This document shows positions 1 through 10,889 of a stretch of 64,000 nt of DNA, in pieces. How positions within the stretch are numbered: position 1 is the stretch's first letter; each line of letters begins with the position of its first letter. The notes beneath the pieces are model-generated. The model was not told the origin of the DNA, ran no database searches, and saw only the letters and a program-made list of their open reading frames with translations. Origin of the DNA: Polytrichum commune (taxonomy: Eukaryota > Streptophyta > Polytrichopsida > Polytrichales > Polytrichaceae); contig OX485808.1 in NCBI GenBank assembly GCA_950295325.1, positions 13,146,501 through 13,210,500 on the forward strand, read 5' to 3'. A program made the position numbers and the translations under genes.

Positions 1-1200
1 ATCCGGTGTCACAAAGCGCAGACTTGGTAGCCACCTGAGGAGTAGCTCATAACTTCTCATCAAAGCAGGCAGAAAAGAAAACCATAAACTTAATGCCACC
101 GTATCGCCTCCATTCTTTGCACCCACAATGTGGCATGAGCATAATAAATTGCTATCCACCAAAATTATTGGGACGTCCTGGCCAAGGCCAGCAGCTGAGA
201 GTGATGATCTTCTTCCCAGGGGTGACTTATTTGACATTATCAAACAACGTGGGGCCAAAGGCATTGTGTATTTTATTCATCGAGCCGATTTTTTTATGAT
301 AATTCTTGGAGGTAAATTAATGTGTAAAATACAGAGAATTGCAGATTATAACAAATGAAGTCTTATGCATAATATGAGCAATTCATTTGTTTTAGATCTA
401 ATCTATCTATCATAATAAAGAATGTATTGTGCACCTTGTAGTACACAATCCATGGATACTATGTGAATATAGGTGATGCATCCATTGTTCCATGACATTT
501 CTTTGTCGTTTGGGCAGGGTTAACTTTGTCATTGGGATGATGGGTTGTTTGGGTAGGGTTATACTTGTGATGATTGGTGCAACTAGTGTTCTTTCAATTT
601 ATCCTTTTACAGAGCCCCCCTAATGAGTCACCACCTCATGGTGAATCTCTAACAGTTTGGTAGGAATTGTCTTGTATATGCACACCCATGGAGGCTCATG
701 AGAAGTTAAGTTCTAAGATGTATTGTCCTTGTCTATTCAAGGCCCAAAGAGGTTTTAAGGCTTCTCCATCCCGGCTCACCACTTGGGCCCATAGCTCCAA
801 TGTCCATGTGCAACAACTTTTAAGAGCATGCATCTTCATGAGACACACACAAGATTTTCATGAATCACTTTTTCACATGTAGGACATTTTTTTGTCCGGG
901 GTCATCATAATTATCTAAGTTCTATTCTACATCATAAATTAATGTTTCGAGAAACACTACATAATATAAATGGGAAGGACATGGTGTTGAAATTCTTTGC
1001 ATTTGATATGGACCCTTCTCCTCTACCATAGAGGAGTAGCAATGGTCATTCTAATGTTATACGCCACACTTATCTCACAAAGGACCCTCCACCTTGACAT
1101 TTGCACTAGCAAGTGAACATTCTCGGGTGGAGATAACCACATAGGCACTCGCAATAATGCTCACTATTGAACCGACTACAATGATATTATATATGTAATG

Positions 1201-1231
<31 letters not shown>

Positions 1232-1410
1232 TATATATGCCTAATCTTAGTGTGACATGTGTCCTTTGGGTGTCCTTTCTTCAATACTAGGCCTGCCATA
1301 TACAAGTTTCCAATTAAGAAGAGCGACCATATGAGGCCCACACACCTTGTATATTACCCTTGTCTATTCTAGCTCGGAACTTGAAGGAAGCAATTTTATA
1401 TAAGATGTAA
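1..1410. other. Intergenic DNA, no gene seen
   Basis: AT-rich sequence in which I can support no gene. The short open frames (under 90 codons) show no recognisable domain. The only internal structure is the AT microsatellite near 1201-1238. Confidence 0.5.
1201..1238. repeat. (TATC)/(AT)n microsatellite
   Basis: A short run of ATATCT units passes into a pure AT dinucleotide tract. It is simple sequence with no coding role. Confidence 0.9.
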
Positions 1411-1414
1411 GGGG

Positions 1415-1568
1415 CACTATGGAATCGCGGTTCCTTACCACTGATCTCTCTTCCAGTAGATGGTATTACGATCTATTACAATTAAAAACTTCCAATCCAA
1501 ATACATAGATTTCAAAAACTTGTTGAGTGGAAGAGAACTAGTGGTAAGGAACCCCGCTTCCTATAGTG
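1415..1568. mobile_element. CACTA-ended mini inverted-repeat element
   Basis: The two ends are inverted repeats of about 40 bp. The left end begins CACTATGGAATCGCGGTTCC and the right end, reverse-complemented, begins CACTATAGGAAGCGGGGTTC; both continue into TTACCACT and TCTCTTCC. The CACTA terminus is typical of non-autonomous CACTA (En/Spm-type) elements. There is no coding capacity in the 154 bp. I see no clear 3-bp target duplication (ggg on the left, gat on the right), so the class is inferred from the termini alone. Confidence 0.65.
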
Positions 1569-2049
1569 GATGCACAACAAGCATATGCGTCCTTGACAAT
1601 TGACATGTATCACTAAAAAACGATATACATCATTTAAAAAAAAAATGTAAATCTACCACAACTCTTGATTTGCGGGAAAAAAATCAGTGACGTAAATCGA
1701 TCATTGCCTAAGACTCATGCGTTGGTAGCGTTGCTGCTTCAGATGTCAATGGCATGTTCATGAGAGACCTAAGAAACTGCCGATGTGCTGACAGTTTGGT
1801 GGTGTTGCAAGTGAGGATTGAAACGCGGGCTTTAATGAGCACCTCCTTTGGTTGGTCGGAGCTTGAGAGGTGTCACGGTTTCAAAAAGCCTCCCTGACAT
1901 ACATCGACCCAAGTATGTGTATACAAGTTTATTGCAACAGACGAGGTCAATGTATCATAATGGTTGGTATGTTTGACTCCACGAACTCTCACCTACCATG
2001 ATATCAGTGTGCACAAATTTATGTGGTTTCTGGCAGCCTTGCTTCAAAC

Positions 2050-2258
2050 CCAGTTTGGGCAAAACTGGTTGAGATCCTAGTAGTGTTTGCAAGTCCAACC
2101 GGTTACATGTTGACGACATCCTCTGGTTTTCCTTTATTAAATTGGGGTATATTCTATAGATTCCTCTAAAACGATCAGTAATTCTCCTGCAGTCTTGAAC
2201 TTCAGCCGGTTATTTCTCAAACTCAACCGGTTCATCTGTAACTAACTGCCGGTTCTCC
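2050..2258 (+). repeat. CCGGTT-rich dispersed repeat, copy 1
   Basis: A block of about 210 bp with several AACCGGTT/CCGGTT words, a central TCCTCTAAAACGATC and the phrase GTCTTGAACTTCA. Related copies lie at 10095-10505 (two in tandem) and 34475-34680 (opposite strand). No coding capacity is visible. Confidence 0.75.
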
Positions 2259-2344
2259 CCCATCATAGAACCCACAGGTCCAACATACTCCACCAAATTC
2301 ACAATTGGATAGTCACGAGGAACTTTTGATGCTATTCAGTTACT

Positions 2345-2645
2345 AAGGTAGACGTGCCTAATTCGGCTACTTATCTTAATCGGACACCTGTATTTGAATG
2401 GTATGTGGTTTGTTGTGGTTCCTTGAACATACATTTAAAAGAACACGTATTCAAAAGAGATTGGATTGCGTGCTCACAAACTGATGTGCATTCTAGATTC
2501 GATAGTCAATGTAATTGGGAGGATCTATATGATCAATTGGATTGCATACTCCAATTTTTTTTGAGAAAAGTGACTATGGCCTTGTTTTGGATTTGCTTAA
2601 CCATTGCATACTAATTGTGTGCTTCATATCTTAGGAGAAATGGTC
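2345..2645 (+). repeat. Dispersed repeat family R1, plus-orientation copy
   Basis: One member of a non-coding family of about 300-350 bp that recurs across the window. Shared landmarks in order are GACGTGCCTAATTC, GAATGGTATGTGGTT, AAAAGAGATTGGATT, CATTCTAGATTCGATAG, GGGAGGATCTATATGATCA, TTTGGATTTGC and CTTCATATC(C/T)TAGGAG. The copies are diverged, so the family is old. Confidence 0.75.
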
Positions 2646-4229
2646 TAGTTGGGAAAAGTAACCATTTAAGACCCATCTACCTAACTTGATGCATAACATT
2701 ATCCAACTCTATGGTTGAGTTCCGTTTCTATATTTAGCATCTGACATGGATCTCCAATGTCTTACATCCATGGAAAGAAACTTAGATGATAGGAAGAAAG
2801 TGGCTCTGGTATGGATAGTATGAATAGTGCCAAAATATTCAATGAATAGCGATGCTATGAATAGTATTCTCAATGAAAAATGTCGGTATGAACAATGTTC
2901 CTATGAATACTGCCAAGATGAACAAATGCTTCATGTGAATAGTGTTGGGACTATAACTCCACTCAAATTTATAAGTGTCAACCTGAATGTACGAATAGTA
3001 ACCAGACATTACTACTTTATGCGCATGGGGGAGGGGGGGTGCATAATATAATTGTTGGTTTCTAGGATTAGTGGAATTGACCCACATGGTTGAATAATGT
3101 TATGTGCCCTACAAGTGTTGAGAAGTCATTTAGAGACTTGACACAACTTATAGTGCAATGATGGTGAAACTCAAGGCTTGATGAATGTTCTCACATGGAT
3201 TGATTTATCGCTAATATAAAAAAATTCTTTCTTTTGTTCATCTAGAATTTACTCCAATCTATTCATATCATTACAAGGAATATGGGTTATTGCCATTGGT
3301 TCTTTGTCACTACAATGTAAATTTTAGGTATCAATTTTTTTTTTTGGTACTAAGAACTAGAGACCTAAAATCTATCTCATAGTGGTAGTGGACATTGTGC
3401 TTCTTACTATGGTGCATGATGTATGATGTGTGTGTGAAATAAATTATGCTTGGTGGGGCTTGGAAGACAAGAAGTAATTATTTCCCTTAGTACCCCTCCA
3501 GTTTTCTGAGTGCGGAATCATTTAGACTAATCAACTTTAGAGCCCCTCCAGGTTTCTGAGTGAGGAATCGTTTAGACTAATCAAATTACTTGTAAGTCTT
3601 GCTTTCTCTTTGATTAAATTGTGAATGCAAATAGTTATTGAGTGATAGTATCTTGCAATAATATACATGATTGTACACCAACATTCCCATCATTATAACA
3701 ATTACCTGACCAACCCTTACGAATCAAGATCAACATGAAACCCCAATAGAATTTTTTGGCAAGTCTGTCGTGGCCTACAAAGTCCAGTCTAGTGCTCCCT
3801 ATATTTTTCAAGTTCCCTCCAAGTTAAAAATTGAACACACACATATTCTTGATGCATCGGTGATCCGAATCGCGTCTCCAATATTGGACTCAAGATTCAC
3901 TATCATGACGGAACCATATTTCAAATATATTCCAATATCATCACCATTATTGTCAATTCAATCTGTTGGAACACTTCAATTAGGACTAAGCAGTGGTTGC
4001 CAAAACGTGGGGTTAAGTACAGAGTACCTCAATGCATGTGCGGAGAACGCCTCGTCAAAGCCTCATCACAACTTCTGAATTCATATTCCAACATTGATGT
4101 CTTATATTTAATCACAACAAACGACAACATTAAATCAATGCCTACCAAATATACGATTGCGATTTTGATATTCTGCAACGACTTTTACATAGTTGCAAGA
4201 GCTAAGAGGTTGAACTCCAATAATCATTC
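2646..4229. other. Intergenic DNA with short local repeats
   Basis: No gene can be supported. Positions 2815-2945 hold an imperfect minisatellite built on ATGAATAGT. Positions 3493-3592 hold two copies of a 50-bp unit beginning CCCCTCCA and containing GGAATC(A/G)TTTAGACTAATC. The 102-codon frame at 3770-4078 has no recognisable domain and I treat it as chance. Confidence 0.5.
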
Positions 4230-4345
4230 AACAAAACCACAAGGACGAACTGGACCTAATTATGGTCGGTTGGGGGAAAAGAACTTGAACCCATGATCTC
4301 ATGGGAAATTTTGTCCAATATCCATTAGAAATACTGTAACCTACA
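4230..4345 (-). repeat. Possible tRNA-derived SINE fragment
   Basis: Read on the minus strand, GGATATTGGAC, then CCCATGAGATCATGG, then GGGTTCAAGTTC resemble the anticodon arm and pol III B-box of a tRNA head. The A-box is weak. The body after it (CCGACCATAATTAGG) is unidentified. The resemblance is to tRNA-related SINE heads in general; I cannot assign a family. Confidence 0.35.
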
Positions 4346-5315
4346 ATGTGGACCTGTGTCAGAATCAAGAGCTGGATTAATATTCAATGAATCGTAATTT
4401 AGCTAAATGTTGAACTAACACTGAACAGAGGTTGATTATTTTGCAAGGTACTACTATATATCAACGCTGACTCAGTTACTGAACATTACACGTCGCTGGT
4501 GGCTTGTAATTTGAGATGCTCTGAAGCCACTAGACTCGAGCTGTGCGAGAGCAATAAAGGCGAAGGTGGTTCATCATTGCACAGAACTTGCATCTAGCAA
4601 ACCATGTGAATTCGGGTGGTTCCAGGTTTGTACGCAGCGTGATTCCAGCACTCAATTATAAGTTAATTATACTCAAAGGACCGAACTCTTCGACGATTGA
4701 ACCTTATGTTGGGACACCTGTGTCCCAAGTAAATCAGAGCCTACTTAATGATTGGTTTTTGTGGTTGTAAGTGTTTGAAAATAAAAACCAACATGTTATT
4801 TCAAACATTAATGTGTGCACAAGTAGTCGAGATAATCTCAACGTTGCTTTGATCGCCTTTAACAGATCATTTTTGATGTTGACACGGGTTTTATGCGAGA
4901 ACCGGTGTATCGTGGGACACCGGTGTCCTGCCAAAAGGTTCATTTGCGGGAATAATAGGATCTCAAGCTTCCCGGCTAAGTAGTGGCTTCATGAGCCTAG
5001 TCACGGGAAAGGAAGAGGTGATATTCACCCTTAAATGCATGGGCGATCACAAACGTGGCCGATTTTTGGTTTAAAGGACAAAATCTTTATTGGAGATACT
5101 CTTTTCACAAGATGTTTGAGTTAGGTTACGATGCATCTTTCGATCGTTGGGATTGAGAAAAAAAAATTCACTTATGTATAGATTCTACACTATTGAGAAT
5201 TTTTTAAAATAAGTGTTCGAAATGCAAACTCAATTTTAGGATGCTTCAATCATGTGCCTCTTGTAACTTTCCCCTGCAACTTTTTACCAAGTATTGAATA
5301 CATGCTATCTCTACC

Positions 5316-5579
5316 ACGATGAAGTTTTGGGTGAAATCTTATGCTTAAAGTGTAATTATTTCCAATTTTATATTTTTTACATGTAAAAAATCATAACTAA
5401 TCCAAATATGGTCTAATCGTGTTGAAGTTTACTCATAGCTTCAATGTACGATGAAGTTTTGGGTGAAATCTTATGCTTAAAGTGTATTTATTTCCAATCT
5501 TATATTTTTTACATGTAAAAAATCATAACTAATCCAAATATGGTCTAATTGTGTTGAAGTTTATTTATAGCATCAATGT
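5316..5579. repeat. Two tandem copies of a 132-bp unit
   Basis: Two adjacent 132-bp units, each starting ACGATGAAGTTTTGGG, differ at about six positions. Each contains the perfect 20-bp palindrome ATTTTTTACATGTAAAAAAT. There is no coding potential. The similarity suggests a recent duplication. Confidence 0.9.
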
Positions 5580-5939
5580 ACATTTTCTTACTTATGTAGG
5601 ATTTTACTTTAGAATTGCACCTCTTCAAGCACCTCTTTCAACTCGACGTCTAGTATGTGATTATTTAAACTTGTCAAGTACTTATAGAAAAAAAATGGGA
5701 GGAAAATCTTCAATTTGAGTTCACCTAACTTTTGCAATCTCATGAGCTTTGATTATGAAACTTGAAAAGATATTAATCCTTGTGATCACTAATTTGCAAT
5801 TAATGAGTGGATGAGACAATTCTTGGTATAATCCAATGGTCAAAATTGTCTACTGGAAGTGCCCACAATTGGGCCACATGTCCTTTAAGTAGGATTTGTT
5901 TAATACAATGTGCAAGTTTTATTGCTCCTTTGGTAAGAT

Positions 5940-6560
5940 GACTTCACAAAACTGCAAACTCAATGTCATGAAGGTTCCAAGCTAGTTCATGAACCTTCCC
6001 ACCAATGTCATTGAAGTGTTCTACCAATTTCATGAGCCTTTTGAATTAGCTCATGGATCTTCTAAACTGACTTGACACCTCAATTTTATGATAGTGGACT
6101 TTTACCTCTAGCAACTTCATGAATCTTTCAAACCAATTTCATAAATCGTTTCTCACTGATATGTGGTTTTTGTGTTCTCAACTTCTCAACTTCTTGCCTC
6201 CTCGTTTCACATTCTTTGCCTTCTCATTGTTCATTGGTTCCTCTTTGTTTTGTGTTCACCTAGAAGCCTCTAGCCTTGACATTGATTTTGGTAGAGCTAG
6301 CCGTGGGGAACAATCAGGAGAATCATATATATATATGATGTGCCATTCTTTGTGAAATAAAAGTATACAATTCATGAAATTGATTTTGTGAAGTTGTGAA
6401 TATGGGTACCAAATCACGACATTGTTCACAACATGTAGTGAAAGTGGTCGAAAGTTCAAGTTAAATTGGTTGTCTATGTAGTGAACTTGGTTCACGATTC
6501 CAATGAAATTGATAGAACTTGCTGCTAAATTGGGCTGTGAAATCATGAAATTGAGTTTGC
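5940..6560 (+). repeat. Repeat block with an inverted partner at 63070-63745
   Basis: Phrases such as GGTTCCAAGCTAGTTCATGA, CACCTCAATTTTATGATAGT, ACCTCTAGCAACTTCATGAA and GAAGCCTCTAGC recur as their reverse complement near the end of the window, in the same relative order. The block has no usable reading frame. It is a degraded dispersed repeat of unknown class. Confidence 0.7.
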
Positions 6561-7314
6561 GCTTCTGTGAATTCATCTTACGAATGGCGTAAATCATGCA
6601 TGACGTTACAAACAAGAGGTATCCAGGGATGAGTGCAGTATGATCCAGATGGTTTGAAGAAGACTGAAACTGGAGACAGTTACATGTACCTTAATAATCA
6701 GCCCCCACTGAGCGTCAGGTCAGCTGCATCAATCCGTCACCATGGAGTCATTTCAGAACATGTCTTCTTGTGAAGCTCATTCAATGCATGGCCAGGCTTC
6801 TGCCGATAAGTAAGTGGAGCCAAAACTTACCACACCCTTTCCGGAAGCCTCTGGCATTCGACCTTCTTAGGGTGAGTTTTTATGTAGGTCGCTCACCCAC
6901 CAAATTCTAGTGTGAATAAGGGTAAACTCGTCCAAATGTAGAGGGAATTTAGTGGGGTAGCGTTTGTATGTGCCAAACTAGCTGCTCCCAACTTCTCAAA
7001 TCATGGCCCACCTATTAACCTCTTCTTCTCAGTTATCAAGGATGGAGTTCTAGACCACCGTTGGTTCTCTTGAGTCTTCAACCGGTATTAATCTTTCATT
7101 GAACAACACTTGTAGGTTTGTGATTCTTTAGTGGGCGCATGGAAGTCTAGCGGCCCGTGTCCATGGCTCTCCACATTCTAGTGGACCGCTAGAACGTGGT
7201 TGGAACACGATATTCAATATTTTGAGAGAGTGGGATCCTCTCAAAATAATATTGGCCATTTGGACACCTAAAAGTCATGTTAGGTTGATAAATACTAGAT
7301 TATACTTCAGACGT
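6561..7314. other. Intergenic DNA, no gene seen
   Basis: No coding frame or RNA gene is recognised. A small hairpin lies near 7206-7255, where ATATTTTGAGAG is followed by CTCTCAAAATAATAT. Confidence 0.5.
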
Positions 7315-7721
7315 GTAGTTTCCATTAAAATGAGAGTATGTTAAGCTGGGAAATTGACTCATTTAGGTTGAGTCGACCTAAATGAGGACAATATTTTGTC
7401 AATTTAGGTTGAGTCGACCTAAATGAGGACATTATGTTGTCAATTTAGGTTGAGTCGACCTAAATGAGGACAATTATGTTAGTCAATTTAGGTTGAGTCG
7501 ACCTAAATGAGGACATTATGTTGTCAATTTAGGTTGATTCGACCTAAATGAGGACAATTATGTTAGTCAATTTAGGTTGAGTCGACCTAAATGAGGACAA
7601 TATGTTAGTCAATTTAGGTTGAGTCGACCTAAACGAGGACAATATGTTGTCAATTTAGGTTGAGTCGACCTAAATGAGTCGATTTCCGAGCTTAACATAC
7701 TCTCATTTTAATGGAAACTAC
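7315..7721. mobile_element. Fold-back element with 53-bp terminal inverted repeats
   Basis: The left arm (7315-7367, starting GTAGTTTCCATTAAAATGAG) and the right arm (7669-7721, ending CTCATTTTAATGGAAACTAC) are inverted copies matching at 51 of 53 positions. Between them is an array of palindromic units, so the whole 407 bp can fold on itself. No reading frame for a transposase is present. I see no convincing target-site duplication, so mobility is inferred from structure only. A transcript crossing it would form a long hairpin. Confidence 0.85.
7362..7676. repeat. Eight tandem palindromic units of 41-43 bp
   Basis: The word TTTAGGTTGAGTCGACCTAA begins at 7362, 7403, 7444, 7487, 7528, 7571, 7613 and 7654. 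Within it TTTAGGT and ACCTAAA pair around a GAGTCGAC core. The units are linked by GAGGACAATATGTT(A)GTCAA-type spacers. Only single-base changes separate the units (GATTCG in unit 5, AAACGAG in unit 7). The spacers are alike, so this is not a CRISPR array. Confidence 0.95.
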
Positions 7722-9335
7722 GGTGGAATTTACGGCGGAAAATCAAATGTTATTTTTTTACTTGTACTCTACAACTTTCCAGTGGTTTTCATTTCATTCT
7801 TGGATTAATAGTTTGCTTTATGTACTCTCAATTCACTGGAAAACTCTCATTTTAATGAATATTGTGTTTTGGATGGTGGCTTGTGCTTAACTACATGTGA
7901 ACACCTCCGACCCACTGGTATCTAGAATCTAGTGGGTGAGTGGCCTACATGGAAACTCACCCTTAGTCAACACAGTAGCCTGGTAACAAAAACTTCGTCC
8001 TAGAAATCAAAATGCCAAAAACATTTTTTTTTGATTGTATGAACTAGAATTTAAAGTAAATATGCACACAAGACTTGTCCAAATTAATAATGCATAGAGA
8101 GTATTTTTTGCACAGTTGAGACACGCACATTGGATAACAAAATATTTCAAAGAAGAAACTAAAAGATTATGATGAAAATCCCAATTATATATATTATTGT
8201 GAGAATCAATATGATCAAATATTCCCTCTAAATATGCATTTCCACACACATGACACTAGTTGCATGCAACTAACACGTGCTACACCAAGAGATGCAATCA
8301 CATCTAGAAGTAGTTGCTGTCATTTCTATCATGGGGTTGATATAAGTGCACATGTAGAATTTTATTTCGTCTAGAACTCGTGAATAAGTATAGGTTTACT
8401 TGAATTATAGTTTATGGCCCCTTTCCACTAGAGCTTGAGTTGAGAGTTCAAACTTGTGATTTTTGCAAGTTTGATGCTTGGATTTGACAAGCTTTCATTC
8501 AAATCTCAAATGTCAGTCTTAATTTTAGGGTATGTATTGGTTTTGAGCAATAGACCTATCAAGTATACTTACTTGGGTGGGAAAAAAATTGGACCATCAT
8601 TGTACCAATCAACATGCCAACAAAATAACAAATAGACCCAGAATTTTACCCCCCCCCCCCCCCCGCCCCGGTTGTTTGGTTACCTATAGGGACTACCTTT
8701 GATAGGAGGCAATAGCACTTATCCCATAGTAAACCTGTCTTGGGTTCACATATGAGCTTGCGGCTATGATAAAGGCGGAATATCTCTCATTCACGCCAAT
8801 CCTAGAAGTTGGTATTGTCTCGCTCTCCAAGAGAGTCCAAAGGGCCTATGAGAACACTTAAAGAGAAAGAGAATTGTTAAAATTCACATGTTTGAATAAC
8901 CTTTGCATCTCCATTCCAAATTGTTCTTGAATTTGAAATGACAACCTTCACTATACAATTTGCAATTGCAAACCACATTCAAGACAATTCCCAACACAAT
9001 CCAACATATGAAGTTGTATGTGGAGTTGGAATTGCCCACAATAGGGCTACCAACTAGTACTTTACATAGTGTTGGTTTTAGGTTATGTGATGGTTTGAGT
9101 ATGCCTAGACCTAAATTAGACATACTTGCTACTTGAGTGGAACAATTAATTATGGATCATCATGTGAGGGGTTGTAAGGTATCATTGGCCCTATTGTGGG
9201 CATTCTTGACTTCCAACTCCACTTAGAACTTTGGCCATTGAATCGGACTTAACTCATCTCATTCAATTTACAATTGCAAGCCACGATTATCATTTCAAGT
9301 TTCAAAATTGGAGTTGAAGTACAAAATCAAGAGAG
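7722..9335. other. Intergenic DNA with repeat fragments
   Basis: No gene is supported. Positions 8418-8530 resemble 62960-63075 (AGCTTGAGTTGAGA, ATTTGACAAGCT, TTTAGGGTAT). A C-homopolymer sits near 8649-8668. Positions 8980-9230 contain phrases (GGAGTTGGAATTGCCCACAA and its near reverse complement) that also occur near 33020 and 49420, so they are dispersed repeats. Confidence 0.5.
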
Positions 9336-10025
9336 GTCAAAGTGAAGATTCTCTTCCTCTTGAAGTGATCACATAGAATCTCCTTTTAATTGTGAACCTA
9401 AAATGTGTCTCTAATTTGAACACATAGTCCAATCTCATTGTCATAAGTGTTGTTTTGTTACCTTGCCATATAGGACTGGGTGTCCAATTAAGAAGAGTTA
9501 GGTTGTTCACCTTTTTGGGGGTTTTGTGGTTCCATTGGGTTTCACCCAAGGGAGTTTCCCCGCTCTCTTTTTCAAGTCCAGGTGGCCTTGTATTTTTTTT
9601 AGGCAATGAAATAGTATCTTGTTTCATTTTCCTCAAGAAAAAATTGAGGTACGCATAAGGTACGCATAAGGTACTTGATGGGTGTTAAATGGTTTATTTT
9701 TCCAACTGGCTTACTTCTTCTAGGATATGGAACACAAGATTAGTACGAGATGGCTAGTAAATATAAATCAAGACCATTGTGACTTTCCTCACAATATCTG
9801 CAGCTCATATGAATATCTTGTTCATAATAAAAGTGAAAATCCCGTGCTCATTTTTAAGTGGTCAATGTATAGGTCCCTCCAACAATGTTCACTATCAAAC
9901 CTAGAACGAAAATTAGATTTAGAACATACAGTCAAATCTCTTTTAAACATATTCCTTTTGGTGTCCATTCTTGAAGCCGCACCAAACCACATACCATTCA
10001 AATGTAGGTGTCATAAAAAAAGGTA
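9336..10025 (-). repeat. Dispersed repeat family R1, two minus-orientation copies
   Basis: Reverse-oriented R1 landmarks occur twice: GAAGATTCTCTTCC, CATAGTCCAATCTC and GTGTCCAATTAAGAAGAG at 9340-9500; then TAGGATATGGAACACAA, CAGCTCATATGAATATCTTG, CACTATCAAACCTAGAA and TGGTGTCCATTCTTGAAG at 9720-10000. A small direct repeat, AGGTACGCATA, lies near 9649-9670. Confidence 0.6.
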
Positions 10026-10094
10026 ACTAAATAATGGTTGTCTACCTTGCTTTCAATAAAAACCTTCAAGCAGTTTCCAAGCCCTTTAGTGGTA

Positions 10095-10505
10095 GGGGAG
10101 ATTTTTGGACATAATCAGTCTAGATCCTAGTGTTTCCAAGTCCAACCACTACACGTTGACATCTTTTGGTTTTTATTGATTTATTTAAGGTATATTCTAT
10201 AAACTCCTCTAAAACGATCCATAAATTTCCTATTGTCCTGAACTTTGAACCAGCTATCCCTCAAACTCATTCAGCTCATCTCTAACTTGCAGTCAGCGCT
10301 CCCCAGTGTCTGGGGAGATTTTTGGGCATAGTCGATCGATATCCTAGTGCTTCCAAGTCGAACCGGTTACGTGTTGACATTGTTCGGTTTTTCTTTTTTA
10401 AATTGAGGTATATTCCCTGGATTCCTCTAAAATGATGGGAAATTTTCCTCAAGTCTTGAACTTCAACCGGTTCATCTGCAGAGTCTAGCAGCCGGTTCTA
10501 CATGG
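10095..10505 (+). repeat. CCGGTT-rich dispersed repeat, two tandem copies
   Basis: Two copies with a period of 217 bp, each starting GGGGAGATTTTTGG. They share GATCCTAGTG/GATATCCTAGTG, TCCAAGTC, TTGACAT, GGTATATTC, TCCTCTAAAA and TTGAACTT with the copies at 2050 and 34475. The second copy ends about 50 bp before the conserved upstream element of the proline-rich gene, so this repeat abuts that gene's promoter. Confidence 0.8.
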
Positions 10506-10560
10506 AACATGGAAGGATGGGTTCATTTGTTCCCCATCCTTCCATGTGGCCATCCTCACT

Positions 10561-10577
10561 GGCGGCAGTTAATGCGT
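10561..10577 (+). promoter_or_regulatory. Candidate shared upstream element of the proline-rich genes
   Basis: GGCGGCAGTTAATGCGT lies 329 bp before the ATG at 10890. The paralogue at 26793 has GGCTGCAGTTAATGAGT 345 bp before its ATG, with 15 of 17 bases identical. The flanking sequence is much less alike, which suggests a retained regulatory site. The binding factor is unknown. Confidence 0.45.
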
Positions 10578-10684
10578 CGAACCACTGGAGCATGCATGAG
10601 CAGCTTCCTCTGCATTGACAGTCACAGATTCAAGGCCAAGTCTAGCTGGGCAGTGAGTGAGGAGCTAGTTTCCACTCCACTGCT

Positions 10685-10694
10685 TATATATATA
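10685..10694 (+). promoter_or_regulatory. TATA box of the first proline-rich gene
   Basis: TATATATATA sits in a C-rich context about 205 bp before the ATG, preceded by TCCACTCCACTGC. Plant transcription usually starts about 30 bp downstream, which would give a 5' leader of roughly 170 bp. Confidence 0.6.
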
Positions 10695-10889
10695 CACATG
10701 AACCTCCACTGCACTTCATCAGCACTTCACCCCACTCCATCCATCGGCAAGTTCAGTGCGAGCTGAACTGAACTGCGCTGATCAGTCGACTTACTTAACT
10801 TCAGCGTCAGTGTGTCGGATCAGTAGCTGCAAGCCAACCGCAGGAGGTGCAGCAAGCAGTAGCAAGGCTAGTTGTGGAATAGAGTACTG

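Noticed and set aside
3770-4078. 102-codon plus-strand frame
   Set aside because: No domain, ordinary AT-rich codon mix, no splice or promoter context; expected by chance in 64 kb.
7362-7676. CRISPR-like array (regular repeats every 41-43 bp)
   Set aside because: The spacers are nearly identical to each other, the units sit inside inverted arms, and the context is a plant nuclear genome.
10872-10889. Upstream TTG extension of the first proline-rich frame
   Set aside because: TTG is not a usual plant start, and the ATG at 10890 leads straight into a good signal peptide.
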